Shown here: positions 33,913 through 42,714 of the stretch, piece by piece
How the letters are laid out: each line of letters starts with the position of its first letter
How positions within the stretch are numbered: position 1 is the first letter of the stretch
DNA from: Bradyrhizobium sp.
Lineage (GTDB): Bacteria > Pseudomonadota > Alphaproteobacteria > Rhizobiales > Beijerinckiaceae
Reading direction: 5' to 3'
Assembly: GCA_004799435.1 (NCBI GenBank)
Contig: SSMV01000120.1
Coordinates: 27,996 to 91,995, forward strand
DNA length: 64,000 nt
Made by a program: the position numbers and the translations under genes
The notes under the pieces: model-generated
What the model was told of the DNA's origin: nothing
The model's input: only the letters and a program-made list of their open reading frames with translations
The model's database searches: none

Positions 33913-35388
33913 ATGAGCCGCCTGCGCCTGTTGCTGCCCGAGGCCGGGCTCAAGCGCTGGCATCGCCTGCTTGCCGAACGGCTGATCGACGACGGTCACA
34001 GCGTCGCCGTCGCGTTGCGACCGCCGCGTGGCGCGCCGCCGCCATCGACGGCGCTGATCGAGGCCTTGGAAGACTTGCTGAATCGGGGCCGCCGCCCGAG
34101 CGCCTGCGAGGCCGAAGCGCCCGGCGCCTGGAGTGCGGCTGACGATGGCGACGCCGATCTGACCTTCGATCTCACCGGCTCGGCCGAGACCGAGGCTGGC
34201 GCGATCGTTCCGCATTTCGACGGCGCGCCGGGTGATGGCGCGTGCGATGCGGCGCTCATTGCCGGTCGCGCACCCTGGATCGAGCTGATCGTCCCAAATG
34301 ACGCAGCCGCGCTCGCCTGCGCCGACGCGCTGCCGGCGCTGCCGGGCGGGCGGCGGCTCATTGCCGGCCGCGCCGCCGTCGCAAACGTGCTGTCGTCGCT
34401 TGTTCGCCACGTAGCGGCGAACGGCGCCAGCGAGACGCGGCCGGTGCGCGCTCGCGCTATCGCGCCAGCCCCGACCCAATTCGGCGCCGCCACCGCTCTG
34501 CTCTCCGGCCTGATCGCGCGGCGGCTGCGGCAACTGGTCGTTCACGATGGTCATTGGCGGATCGGCCTGCGCAGGCGCTCGGGCGAAGACGCGCTTATGA
34601 CCGGTCTCAACCACATTCATTCACCAATCTGGCGCTGGCTGCCGGACGACCGCCAACGCTATTTCGCCGACCCATTCCTTTTCGAAGAGGGTGGCGTCAC
34701 CTACCTCTTCTGCGAAGAATTTCCCTATGCGACCGGCAAGGGCGTCATCTCGGTCTCAACGCTCGACGAGGCCGGCGTTCCCGGCCCGACGCGCATCGTT
34801 CTCGAACAGCCTTTCCACCTCTCCTACCCATTGGTCTTTCGCGCCGAAGGCGAGATCTGGATGATGCCGGAGAGCGGCGGCAATCGCACGCTCGATCTCT
34901 ACCGCGCCGAGCATTTCCCCGACCGCTGGAAGCTCGAGCGCACATTGATCGCCGGCGCTGAGCTTGCCGACGCGACGCCCTTCTTTCACAACGGCCAATG
35001 GTGGCTGATGGCGGCGAGCGGCGACCTCACCGGCTCGACCTGGGACACGCTCGTTCTCTACAGCGGTGGGGGTCCGCTCGGCCCATGGACGCCGACGTCC
35101 AACGGCCCGGCGCTGATCGACGCCTCGGCGGCGCGGCCGGCCGGCCATATTTTCACCCATGAGGGCGCGCTGTGGCGGCCAGCGCAGGATTGTCGCGCCG
35201 GTTACGGCGCCGGGCTTGCTTTGTGTCGGATCGACGCGCTGGGGCCGGGGCGCTTCGCGCAAGCGCCGATGCTTCGCTTCGCGCCGCCCGGCGGCATGCA
35301 CACGATCAACGCGACTGAAAGATTCGTCGCCATGGACGTAGCGGGACCACGTGCGCGCTTCGCCTGGGCGGAAGGACTCGCGCCATGA
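33913..35388 (+). CDS. Two-domain protein with C-terminal glucosamine-transferase-like beta-propeller
   Basis: A 491-residue protein. The N-terminal part (about 1-200) has a Rossmann-like start (LRLLLPEAGLKRWHRLLAERL) and resembles a formyltransferase-like domain; no catalytic motif is clear. The C-terminal part (about 245-485) has RYFADPFLFEEGGVTYLFCE, WMMPESGGNRTLDLYRAE and DATPFFHNGQWWLMAASGDL, which match the glucosamine inositolphosphorylceramide transferase/GH43-like propeller. That domain is frequent in bacterial polysaccharide clusters. The start is set at the Met before RLRLLLPEAG; the frame is open upstream. The stop overlaps the GH10 gene start (ATGA). Confidence 0.8.
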   Translation: MSRLRLLLPEAGLKRWHRLLAERLIDDGHSVAVALRPPRGAPPPSTALIEALEDLLNRGRRPSACEAEAPGAWSAADDGDADLTFDLTGSAETEAGAIVPHFDGAPGDGACDAALIAGRAPWIELIVPNDAAALACADALPALPGGRRLIAGRAAVANVLSSLVRHVAANGASETRPVRARAIAPAPTQFGAATALLSGLIARRLRQLVVHDGHWRIGLRRRSGEDALMTGLNHIHSPIWRWLPDDRQRYFADPFLFEEGGVTYLFCEEFPYATGKGVISVSTLDEAGVPGPTRIVLEQPFHLSYPLVFRAEGEIWMMPESGGNRTLDLYRAEHFPDRWKLERTLIAGAELADATPFFHNGQWWLMAASGDLTGSTWDTLVLYSGGGPLGPWTPTSNGPALIDASAARPAGHIFTHEGALWRPAQDCRAGYGAGLALCRIDALGPGRFAQAPMLRFAPPGGMHTINATERFVAMDVAGPRARFAWAEGLAP

Positions 35389-36473
35389 TCTCGCGCCGAG
35401 CTTTGCTCACGGGCGCGGGCGTGGCGCTGGCCGCCGGACCTCTCCGCGCGGCGCCAACGCCTCTGAGCCTCGCAGATTCGGCCAAAGGCGCGGGCCTGCT
35501 CTACGGCGCCTCGATCGGTCAGGAGGCGCTCGACGATCCCGCTTACGCGGCGCTCTATCGTCGTCAGACCAGCATCCTGACGACCGACGTCGCGCTGAAA
35601 TTCGACTGGTTGCGCCCGACGCCCGATCGCTTCGACTTTTCCTACGCCGACGCGATCCTCGGCTTTGCGCTCGATAGCGGCAAGCCGTTGCGCGGCCACA
35701 CGCTGATCTGGAACGACCGCGCGCCGGACTGGCTGAAGCGCCTGCCGGGTCGCGAAGTCGAGCGCATCTTCGACGACCATATCGAACGCGTCGTCTCGCG
35801 CTACGCCGGCAAGCTCTACGCCTGGGATGTCGTCAACGAACCTTTCTGGCCGCTGGACGGCAAGTCCGGCGGCTGGCGCGACGGCCCCTGGTTCGCCGCC
35901 ATGGGACCGTCTTACGTCGAACGCGCATTCCGCCGCGTCGCGGCGATCGACAAGACCGGGCGCCTCGCGCTCAACGAGGCGCAATGCGACAATGATCACG
36001 ACTGGGGCAAATCGATCCGGCCGTTGCTCGCCGGACTGGTCGAGCGGTTGCTCGACGCCGGCGCGCCGCTCGACACGGTGGGGCTGCAAAGCCATCTCCA
36101 GCCGCAATGGCCGGCCGATTATCCGGCCTTCGCCCATTACATCGAAGGCTTCGCCGCGCGTGGCCTGACGGTCTCGATCACCGAATTCGACGTCAACGAT
36201 AGTGTCTTTCCCGACGATGTCGCCGCGCGCGACCGCGCCGTCGCCGCGACCGGCGCCACGTTTCTCAACGCCGTCCTTGCCGTTCCGGCAGTCGACATGG
36301 TGGTCAATTGGCAATTGTCGGACCGCTACTCCTGGTATCGCGAGCTTTCGCGCCGCCCGCCGCGGGTCCTGCCCTTCGACGACGCCGATCGCGCCAAGCC
36401 GCTCGCGAGCGCGATGACGGCCGCTTTCGCCGCCGCCCCGCCCCGCCGGCTCCCGGCCCCGCGCCGTCAATGA
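35385..36473 (+). CDS. GH10 endo-beta-1,4-xylanase-like glycanase, Tat-exported
   Basis: A 362-residue secreted glycoside hydrolase. The N-terminus MISRRALLTGAGVALAAG is a twin-arginine-type signal (SRRALL). The GH10 barrel has the acid/base Glu in WDVVNEPFWP (E152), the nucleophile Glu in SITEFDVND (E267), GHTLIWNDRAPDW and VGLQSHLQPQW. The His before the nucleophile region and both Glu residues are intact, so activity is likely. Inside an exopolysaccharide cluster it probably trims or releases the polymer rather than digesting plant xylan. It is coupled to the upstream gene by ATGA. Confidence 0.93.
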   Translation: MISRRALLTGAGVALAAGPLRAAPTPLSLADSAKGAGLLYGASIGQEALDDPAYAALYRRQTSILTTDVALKFDWLRPTPDRFDFSYADAILGFALDSGKPLRGHTLIWNDRAPDWLKRLPGREVERIFDDHIERVVSRYAGKLYAWDVVNEPFWPLDGKSGGWRDGPWFAAMGPSYVERAFRRVAAIDKTGRLALNEAQCDNDHDWGKSIRPLLAGLVERLLDAGAPLDTVGLQSHLQPQWPADYPAFAHYIEGFAARGLTVSITEFDVNDSVFPDDVAARDRAVAATGATFLNAVLAVPAVDMVVNWQLSDRYSWYRELSRRPPRVLPFDDADRAKPLASAMTAAFAAAPPRRLPAPRRQ

Positions 36474-36589
36474 GCCGGTCCGCCCCCTCCGCCCGGCAAG
36501 GCTTTGGTAACCATGACGCTTTACTTTCGCTGACGAGCCCGGAAGGCGTCGCGTTGGGCGCTGCTTTCCTCAGAAAGTCAGTGCGTTCG

Positions 36590-38770
36590 ATGACGGCCAG
36601 GACCGCCCCTCCCCTCCTGCGAGCCGGCGCGGCGGCCGCCGACGCGCCAGACGGCGCTCAAAGCGTCGACATCGGCGAGCTGGCGCGCATCGCCCGCAAG
36701 CGCCTGCGACTGCTGCCCTATTGCCTGGCGATCGCGCTGGCGATCGCGCTCGCCTATATCCTTCTGACGCCCAGCCGCTACGCCGCGACCATGTCGATCC
36801 TCGTCGATCCGCGCGAACGGCCGCCGGTCGGCCTCGACGCGCAGCCGATGCCGCAAACGCCCGATGTCGCGCTGGTCGAAAGCGAGATGCGCATTCTCGT
36901 CTCGAGGGCAGTCCTGCGCCGGCTCGCTGAAGCGCAGAACCTCGCCAATGACCCCGAATTCCGGCCCGGCCTGCTGTCGCTGGCCCTCGACAGCCTGACG
37001 GGCCTGCTGCGCGCGCCGGCGACCAGTTCCGACGGCCGGCTCGACGCGCTCGTCGAGGCGCTAGGCAAGCGCGTTTCGGTCAAGCGCGACGAGCGCGACT
37101 ATCTCCTCGATGTCGAAGTGCGAGCCTCTTCGCCCGATAAGGCCGAGCGTTTGGCGCGCGGTCTCGCCGACGCCTTTTTCGCCGAACAGGGGGAGCTCGG
37201 CGAGGATATTGTCGCCAAACAATCGAGCTGGCTCGACACCCGCATCGAAGAGCTGCGCGGCCAGGTCGACGCAGCCGAGCGGCGCGCGCAGGATTATCGC
37301 GAAGCCAACGCCATTGTTTTCAGCGACGGGCGGATTTCACCCGAGCAGCAGCTCAAGGACGCCAATGACGCGCTGGTGGCGGCGCGCGGCAAACGCGCCG
37401 AGGCCGAAGCGCAGAGCGACCAGGTCAAGGCGGCGCTCGCCTCGCCCTCTAGCGGCGGCGTCGGCGAGGCGTTGCGCTCGCCGGTCATCGAGAAACTGCG
37501 CGCCGATCAGGCGGCGCTGGCGCGCGACGAAGCCTATGAGCTGTCGACGCTCGGGCCGCGTCACCCGAGCTATCTGACGACGCGCATGCAACTGGAGTCC
37601 GTTCAGACCGGGATCGACGCCGAACTCAAGCGCATTCGCGCCTCGAGCGACCGCGATCTCAAGGCGGCGCGCGCCGCCGAACAGGACGCCGCCAAACTCG
37701 TCGCGACGCTTGAGGGGACGAACCAGCAATTCGACTCCCGCCGCATCGAACTCGACCGGCTCGACAGCGACGCCAAAACCCTGCGCGCCAGCTATGAGAA
37801 AGCCATGTCGGCGCGCGAAAACGTGCGTCGCGACATTATCGATTCCCCGCATAGCACACTGGTCGATCCGCCCACGGCGGAGATTGGCCGCGTCAGCCCG
37901 CGCGCCAGCCTCGCGCTGCTTCTGGCTTTGGTCGCCAGCGTCAACCTGTGGCTCATCGCCGCCTTCGCTGGGGAATATCGCGAGCGCGGCGCGGCGGCGC
38001 CTGTGCCGCCTGCCCCCGTCACGCCGCCGACGAAGGGCAAGTCCGCCTCGCCCAAAGCCGGCGTTGCGACAATGGCGCCAGAAGCAGACCGCCATTTCGC
38101 TTTCGATCTCGCCGCGCCAGCCTTCGCCACGCCGACTGCCGTCGATGGCGGCGACGAGACCGGGGCGCTCGCCGCCGCCCAGACGGCGATGGCTGAGGAC
38201 GCGGACTATGCCACGGCGATCGGCGCCATTCGCGAACAGCTCGATAAGCGCCTCATCGGCGGGGCGGGCGCTGCGCCGGTTGTCGCCATTGTCGCCCGCG
38301 AGCGCGGCGAAGGCGCTTCGGTCCTCGCCCTTTCGCTCGCGCAAAGCTTCGCCGCCGCCGGCAAACGGGCGCTGCTCGTCGACTGCGACCACCGTCGGCC
38401 GACGTTGAGCGCTTTCGCCCGGCGACTGCGCAAGGTCATTATCGATCAGCCAGGACAGGTCGCCAGCGTGTTGTCGCGTGACGCCCAGAGCGGCGGCGAG
38501 GCCTTGATCCTGCCGCTCGGCGGACCGGGCGCGCGCAGCCTCAGCGCGCGTCTGCACGAACGCTTCGACTGGATCCTGCTCGATTGCGGACCGCTGATGG
38601 GCGCCGGCGATTTGCTGGCCCATGAAAAGACCGCCGACGCGGCGGTGATCGCCGAAGCGGCGGGGATCGACGCCGCCGCGCTCGCCGCTGCCGCCGAGCG
38701 CAACAAGCTTGGCGCGCTGGCCGTTGGCGTCGTGCGCATGCCAGCGAAAGCCCCGAGGGTCGCGGCGTGA
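36590..38770 (+). CDS. Wzz/Wzc-like chain-length and export protein with degenerate ATPase domain
   Basis: A 726-residue inner-membrane protein of the GumC/ExoP type. The Wzz domain starts with IARKRLRLLPYCLAIALAIA (first membrane segment), then a long periplasmic coiled-coil region (about 190-440) and a second membrane segment (ASLALLLALVASVNLWLIAA). The cytoplasmic kinase-like part (about 540-720) has VAIVARERGEGASVLALSLA, where the P-loop reads GEGAS and the usual Lys is Ala. LLVDCDHRRP (Walker A') and WILLDCGPL (Walker B) remain. The C-terminal Tyr cluster is missing. It probably controls chain length but may not autophosphorylate. The start at 36590 is chosen before the first helix; a GTG nine bases upstream is possible. 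Confidence 0.88.
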   Translation: MTARTAPPLLRAGAAAADAPDGAQSVDIGELARIARKRLRLLPYCLAIALAIALAYILLTPSRYAATMSILVDPRERPPVGLDAQPMPQTPDVALVESEMRILVSRAVLRRLAEAQNLANDPEFRPGLLSLALDSLTGLLRAPATSSDGRLDALVEALGKRVSVKRDERDYLLDVEVRASSPDKAERLARGLADAFFAEQGELGEDIVAKQSSWLDTRIEELRGQVDAAERRAQDYREANAIVFSDGRISPEQQLKDANDALVAARGKRAEAEAQSDQVKAALASPSSGGVGEALRSPVIEKLRADQAALARDEAYELSTLGPRHPSYLTTRMQLESVQTGIDAELKRIRASSDRDLKAARAAEQDAAKLVATLEGTNQQFDSRRIELDRLDSDAKTLRASYEKAMSARENVRRDIIDSPHSTLVDPPTAEIGRVSPRASLALLLALVASVNLWLIAAFAGEYRERGAAAPVPPAPVTPPTKGKSASPKAGVATMAPEADRHFAFDLAAPAFATPTAVDGGDETGALAAAQTAMAEDADYATAIGAIREQLDKRLIGGAGAAPVVAIVARERGEGASVLALSLAQSFAAAGKRALLVDCDHRRPTLSAFARRLRKVIIDQPGQVASVLSRDAQSGGEALILPLGGPGARSLSARLHERFDWILLDCGPLMGAGDLLAHEKTADAAVIAEAAGIDAAALAAAAERNKLGALAVGVVRMPAKAPRVAA

Positions 38771-40062
38771 GCCTGGCGCTCGCCGCCGATTTCCCCGCCC
38801 ACGAACGCGAACGTCCGCGCCTTAGGGCCGCTGCCCGCATTTGCGCGTTTGCGGCGGCGATTGTCGCCTTCGTCGTCTCGTCGATGACGCTCTACAGGCT
38901 CGGCGTCATGTATGACGCTCCGGGCGGCAGCGCGCTCGGCAAGTTGCATCCGGCGACCTATCTCGCCGCGCTGGCGCTGATCCTCGAGGCCGCGTCGCGC
39001 CCGCGTCCCTTCGCCTATCTCGCCGCCCTGCCGCTGCGCTTTCCCGGCGCAGGCCTATTCGTCGTCAACCTCGCCCTGATCGTTCTCTACGCGACATTCC
39101 TCGCCCGCGAGCCTGTCACGCCGCTGATCGACAGTTTTCTCGTCGCGACGATCCTGCTGCCGCTTTACGAGGATTTCAGCGACGGCCAACGGCTGGCGTT
39201 ACGACGGGTATTGCATGTCGTCATGTTCGCCAATGCCGCGCTCGGCATTCTTGAATTCGCCTTCCATTTCCGCCTGACGCCCTATTTCGCGGGCGGCCGG
39301 CCGATCCTTGGCGATTATCGCTCGACGGCGCTCTTCGGCCATCCGCTGCTCAATGCCGGATCGACAGCGCTTTACGCGACCATGCTGATGCTGGGCGCCG
39401 ACGGCAGGCTGCGCGCCGCGCCGCGTCTCGCGTTGCTCGCGACGCAACTCATCGCGCTCATCGCCTTCGGCGGCCGAACTTCGCTGGCTCTGGCGCTGGC
39501 CGTCGGCCTCGTCGCGCTGTTGCGCACGCTGGGCGAGTTTTTCGGCGGCAGGCGTTTCGATCTGCGCGAGGCGCTTGCGGCGGCGCTCGTCGCGCCGCTC
39601 GCCGTCGCCGCCGCAGCCGCGGCCTGGTTTGGCGGGGCGCTCGCGCCGCTGCTAGGGCGTTTCGCCGCCGATCGTGGCTCGACGCAGGCGCGCTTCGTGA
39701 TTTTCGATTTCTTCAACGCCTTCTCGTTCGAGGACATCCTCATCGGCCCCGATCCGCAACGTCTGGCGTCATTGCAAAATACGTTCGGCGTCGAATATGG
39801 CATCGAGAATGGCTGGCTTGGCCTGGTCTTCCAGTATGGCGCGCTGATGACCGCCTTTTTCGTGGCGGGCCTTTTCGCGCTGATCGGCGAATTCTGGCGT
39901 CGGGCGAAGTCGGGCGCCTGGGTGGTCGTGCTGCTCTTCCTGCTACAGGCGAGTTCGTCGGCGAGCCTGTCGGTCAAATCCTTCGAGTTCAATCATTTCG
40001 CCATTCTGATGCTGGCGGTCTTCGATCGCCGCGCCGCGCGCGCGACCGGAGCGGCGACGTGA
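38767..40062 (+). CDS. VpsF/Wzy-like polysaccharide polymerase
   Basis: A 431-residue integral membrane protein with about eleven membrane segments. A large periplasmic loop has RLTPYFAGGRPILGDYRSTALFGHPLLNAG, given here in pieces: GDYRSTALFGHP, LLNAGSTAL. This region, with FGGRTSLALALAVGL after it, matches the VpsF family of polysaccharide polymerases, and the loop position is that of Wzy proteins. It likely joins repeat units in the periplasm. GTG start overlapping the Wzc-like stop (GTGA) and GTGA overlap with the flippase gene. Confidence 0.85.
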   Translation: MSLALAADFPAHERERPRLRAAARICAFAAAIVAFVVSSMTLYRLGVMYDAPGGSALGKLHPATYLAALALILEAASRPRPFAYLAALPLRFPGAGLFVVNLALIVLYATFLAREPVTPLIDSFLVATILLPLYEDFSDGQRLALRRVLHVVMFANAALGILEFAFHFRLTPYFAGGRPILGDYRSTALFGHPLLNAGSTALYATMLMLGADGRLRAAPRLALLATQLIALIAFGGRTSLALALAVGLVALLRTLGEFFGGRRFDLREALAAALVAPLAVAAAAAAWFGGALAPLLGRFAADRGSTQARFVIFDFFNAFSFEDILIGPDPQRLASLQNTFGVEYGIENGWLGLVFQYGALMTAFFVAGLFALIGEFWRRAKSGAWVVVLLFLLQASSSASLSVKSFEFNHFAILMLAVFDRRAARATGAAT

Positions 40063-41513
40063 GGAGCGGCGGCCTGCTGCGCAATACGTTGCTCTATATG
40101 CCGGCGCAGCTCTTTTCGCCGCTGCTGCAATTCACCGTGACGGTGGTCTGGACCCATCTCTTCGATCCCACGGTTTACGGTATCGTCGCCTTCGTCGTCG
40201 CCGCGCAGGAGTTGACCGGCGGCCTCGGCCTCGCTTGGTGGTCCGTCTATCTGCTGCGTTTCCGTCAGCGCTACGCCGAGGCCGAACGCTTCGCCGCGAT
40301 GGACGCGCGCGTCGTCGCCGGCGGCGCGCTCAGCCAGATTGTTTTCGCGCTTCCGACTCTGGCCCTTGTCGGCCTCGCCCCATCGCTCGCCTTGTTCGCG
40401 GCGACCGCGGCCTATCTGGCGAGCCGCGCCATGCTCAATCATTACGGCGAGGTGGCGCGCGCCACGCATCGCATCGGCGTCTATTCGCTCGCGCAATTGT
40501 CGAGTCCTGTGTTGGGCTCCGGCCTGTCGATCGTCGCGGCGCTCGCGCTGAAACCCGACGCGGCGACTGCGCTCTTCGCCATGGCGCTCGGCCAGACCAT
40601 CGGCGTCGTCCTCGTTTCGATCGGACTGAGGCGACCGCCGCGCCTCGGCCGCTTCGATCGTGCGATCTTTCGCGAGGCGCGCGATTTCGCCCTGCCGCTG
40701 ATCTTCTCCGGCCTGTTCGCCTGGGCGGCGGCCAATGGCGTGCGCGTGCTGGTGGGGGTCGGCGAAGGCGTCGCCGGCGTCGGCCTCTTTTCGGTCGGTT
40801 GGGGGCTTGGCCAGCGCCTTGCCGCAATGCTGGCTTCGCTTTGCGCAGTCGCCGCCTTCCCGCTCGCGGTCGATCGGCTCGAATCGGGCGATCGCGACGG
40901 CGCCCTGCGTCAGGTCGCGCTCAATGGCGCGCTGATGTTTGGCCTTATGGCGCCGGCGGCGGTCGGCGTCGCCTTGCTCGCCGGGCCTTTCGTGCGGCTC
41001 GCCATCGCCCAGCAATTCCAGGCTTCGACGACCGTCATTCTGCCGCTGGCGGTCCTCGCCGGCGCGATACGCGCGCTACGCGTCCATACCGGCGACCAGA
41101 CCGCGTTGCTGCTGCGGCGCACACGCGCGATGACGGTCTTCAATTTCCTCGACGCCGCCGCGTCGCTGATCGGCGGCGGGCTTGGCGAATATTTCGGCGG
41201 CGAGATCGGCGCGGCGGTCGGCTGCCTGGCGGGAACCTGCCTCGGCTCGGCGGCGGCGATGGGTTTCGTCGTCTCGCGCCTCGGCTTTCGCATCCCGCTC
41301 GCTGCAATCGGCGCGATCGCGCTCGCCACGATTATCATGGGCATGGCGATTGCGCTGGCGCCCCCGGCGAGCGGCGCCCTGGGACTGGCGGTTCGCATTA
41401 TCGCCGGCGCCGCAATCTACGCGGCGGCGATCGTCGCGCTGGCGCCCCCCGTGCGGCGCTTCGCCCGCGCGCCCTTCGAATTCGTCGCGCGGCTGCGCGC
41501 CCGCGACGGATAA
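40059..41513 (+). CDS. Wzx-type polysaccharide flippase
   Basis: A 484-residue membrane protein of the MOP superfamily with about twelve to fourteen segments. It begins LLRNTLLYMPAQLFSPLLQF and has LTGGLGLAWWSVYLLRF, ALPLIFSGLFAWAAANGVRV and VGLFSVGWGLGQRLAAM, as expected for oligosaccharide flippases. It would move lipid-linked repeats across the inner membrane for polymerisation by the upstream Wzy-like protein. It overlaps that gene by GTGA and ends the cluster. Confidence 0.9.
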   Translation: MRSGGLLRNTLLYMPAQLFSPLLQFTVTVVWTHLFDPTVYGIVAFVVAAQELTGGLGLAWWSVYLLRFRQRYAEAERFAAMDARVVAGGALSQIVFALPTLALVGLAPSLALFAATAAYLASRAMLNHYGEVARATHRIGVYSLAQLSSPVLGSGLSIVAALALKPDAATALFAMALGQTIGVVLVSIGLRRPPRLGRFDRAIFREARDFALPLIFSGLFAWAAANGVRVLVGVGEGVAGVGLFSVGWGLGQRLAAMLASLCAVAAFPLAVDRLESGDRDGALRQVALNGALMFGLMAPAAVGVALLAGPFVRLAIAQQFQASTTVILPLAVLAGAIRALRVHTGDQTALLLRRTRAMTVFNFLDAAASLIGGGLGEYFGGEIGAAVGCLAGTCLGSAAAMGFVVSRLGFRIPLAAIGAIALATIIMGMAIALAPPASGALGLAVRIIAGAAIYAAAIVALAPPVRRFARAPFEFVARLRARDG

Positions 41514-41578
41514 GCGAGCGGAACTCCGCCGACTCCCGGTGATTTGGACCTCCGCAGGCGATCGGCTAGACTTTCGCA

Positions 41579-41971
41579 ATGTATAGCGCGGTCACCAACA
41601 ATATCCGCGTCGTCGTCGAACCCGAATATTCGCCCGAACGCTCGATGGTCGACGAGGGGCGGCACTTCTGGCTCTATACGATCGAGATCGCCAATCTCGG
41701 GCGCCGCGCGGTGCAGCTCACTCATCGCCACTGGATCATCACCGACGCGAGCGGGCGGCGACAGGAAGTGCGCGGCGTCGGCGTCGTCGGGGAACAGCCG
41801 CGGCTCGAGCCCGGCCAATCCTTCCGTTACACGTCGGGCTGCCCGCTCGCCGATTCGAGCGGCGTTATGCAGGGTGTCTATCGGATGGTCGCCGAGGACG
41901 GCGAGGAATTCGAGGTCGAGGTGCCGACCTTCTCGCTCGACATCCCCAGCGCGCCACGGATCGTGAATTGA
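41579..41971 (+). CDS. apaG: ApaG protein
   Basis: A 130-residue protein of the ApaG/FBXO3 beta-sandwich family. Sequence signs are TNNIRVVVEPEYSPERS, FWLYTIEIANLG, LTHRHWIITDASGR, VRGVGVVGEQP and SGCPLADSSGVMQGVYRM. Its bacterial role is unclear; links to ApaH dinucleotide metabolism and metal binding have been proposed for the family. It is convergent with ccmG, with nine bases between the two stop codons. Confidence 0.97.
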   Translation: MYSAVTNNIRVVVEPEYSPERSMVDEGRHFWLYTIEIANLGRRAVQLTHRHWIITDASGRRQEVRGVGVVGEQPRLEPGQSFRYTSGCPLADSSGVMQGVYRMVAEDGEEFEVEVPTFSLDIPSAPRIVN

Positions 41972-41980
41972 GCCGGACTC

Positions 41981-42559
41981 TCAGTCGGTCGCCTTGAGCG
42001 TCTCGGCCTTCACCATCGCCTGCAGCGCCTTGGCGTCGATCGGACCGATCTGTTTGAAAGCGATCGAGCCGTCGCCGCGCACGATGAAGGTCTCGGGCAC
42101 GCCATAGACGCCCCAGTCGATGCCTGCGCGATTGTCGGCGTCGAGGCCGATCTTGGCGTAGGGGTCGCCCATTGCGCCGAGAAAGCGTTTGATATTTTCG
42201 GGCGAATCTTTTTGGGCGACGCCGATCAGCGTCACGCCCTTGGCCGTCAATTCGGGATCTGCGGCCAGCGCCATCAGGAACGGATGTTCGGCGTGGCAGG
42301 GCTGGCACCAGGACGCAAAAATATTGACGAGCGTGACATGGCCCTGTCGCAGATCGGAATCGGCGAGGCCCGGCGCGCCGTCGAGACCGGGCAGATCGAG
42401 CGCTGGCGCGGGCTGTCCGATCAGGGCCGAGGGGATGCGCGACGCGTCGCCCGCATAGAGGCGCGCAAACAGCAGGCCCGCCAGCCCGATGAAGGCGATC
42501 AGCGGCAGCGACGCCATCAGGCGGCGGCGGCCGACCGGAGCGAGCGCGCGATCGCTCAC
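41981..42559 (-). CDS. ccmG: CcmG/DsbE thiol-disulfide oxidoreductase for cytochrome c maturation
   Basis: Periplasmic membrane-tethered thioredoxin-like protein that reduces apocytochrome c thiols before heme attachment. The 192-residue product has one N-terminal membrane anchor (SLPLIAFIGLAGLLFARLY), the thioredoxin fold with LVNIFASWCQPCHAEHP (active site CQPC) and GVYGVPETFIV with the cis-Pro. The GTG start overlaps the ccmD stop by four bases (GTGA), which fixes it; the frame is open far upstream but that part is the ccmD region read in another frame. Confidence 0.95.
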   Translation of the reverse strand: MSDRALAPVGRRRLMASLPLIAFIGLAGLLFARLYAGDASRIPSALIGQPAPALDLPGLDGAPGLADSDLRQGHVTLVNIFASWCQPCHAEHPFLMALAADPELTAKGVTLIGVAQKDSPENIKRFLGAMGDPYAKIGLDADNRAGIDWGVYGVPETFIVRGDGSIAFKQIGPIDAKALQAMVKAETLKATD

Positions 42560-42714
42560 CGGGCCTCCGTCTCGCCGCGCGTCGCCTGTAGCCTGGCGAG
42601 CGCGCGAGTGAGCAAGCGGTAATCGAGGAGAATGGCGCCGATCATGACTAGGATCGCCGCTCCGGCGACGAGATAGGCGGCGACGATGAAGCCGATGTGA
42701 GGAACCGCACTCAT
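42556..42714 (-). CDS. ccmD: Heme exporter protein CcmD
   Basis: A 52-residue single-pass membrane protein that helps CcmABC release heme-loaded CcmE. It has an N-terminal membrane segment (HIGFIVAAYLVAGAAILVMI) and a basic cytoplasmic tail with YRLLTRALARLQA. Such small proteins are easily missed; here its ATG overlaps the ccmC stop (ATGA) and its stop overlaps the ccmG start (GTGA). The position between ccmC and ccmG is decisive. Confidence 0.93.
   Translation of the reverse strand: MSAVPHIGFIVAAYLVAGAAILVMIGAILLDYRLLTRALARLQATRGETEAR

Noticed and set aside
32513..33916. Plus-strand frame opposite the minus-strand glycosyltransferase
   Set aside because: GT4 motifs are clear on the minus strand, and this frame has no recognisable protein pattern.
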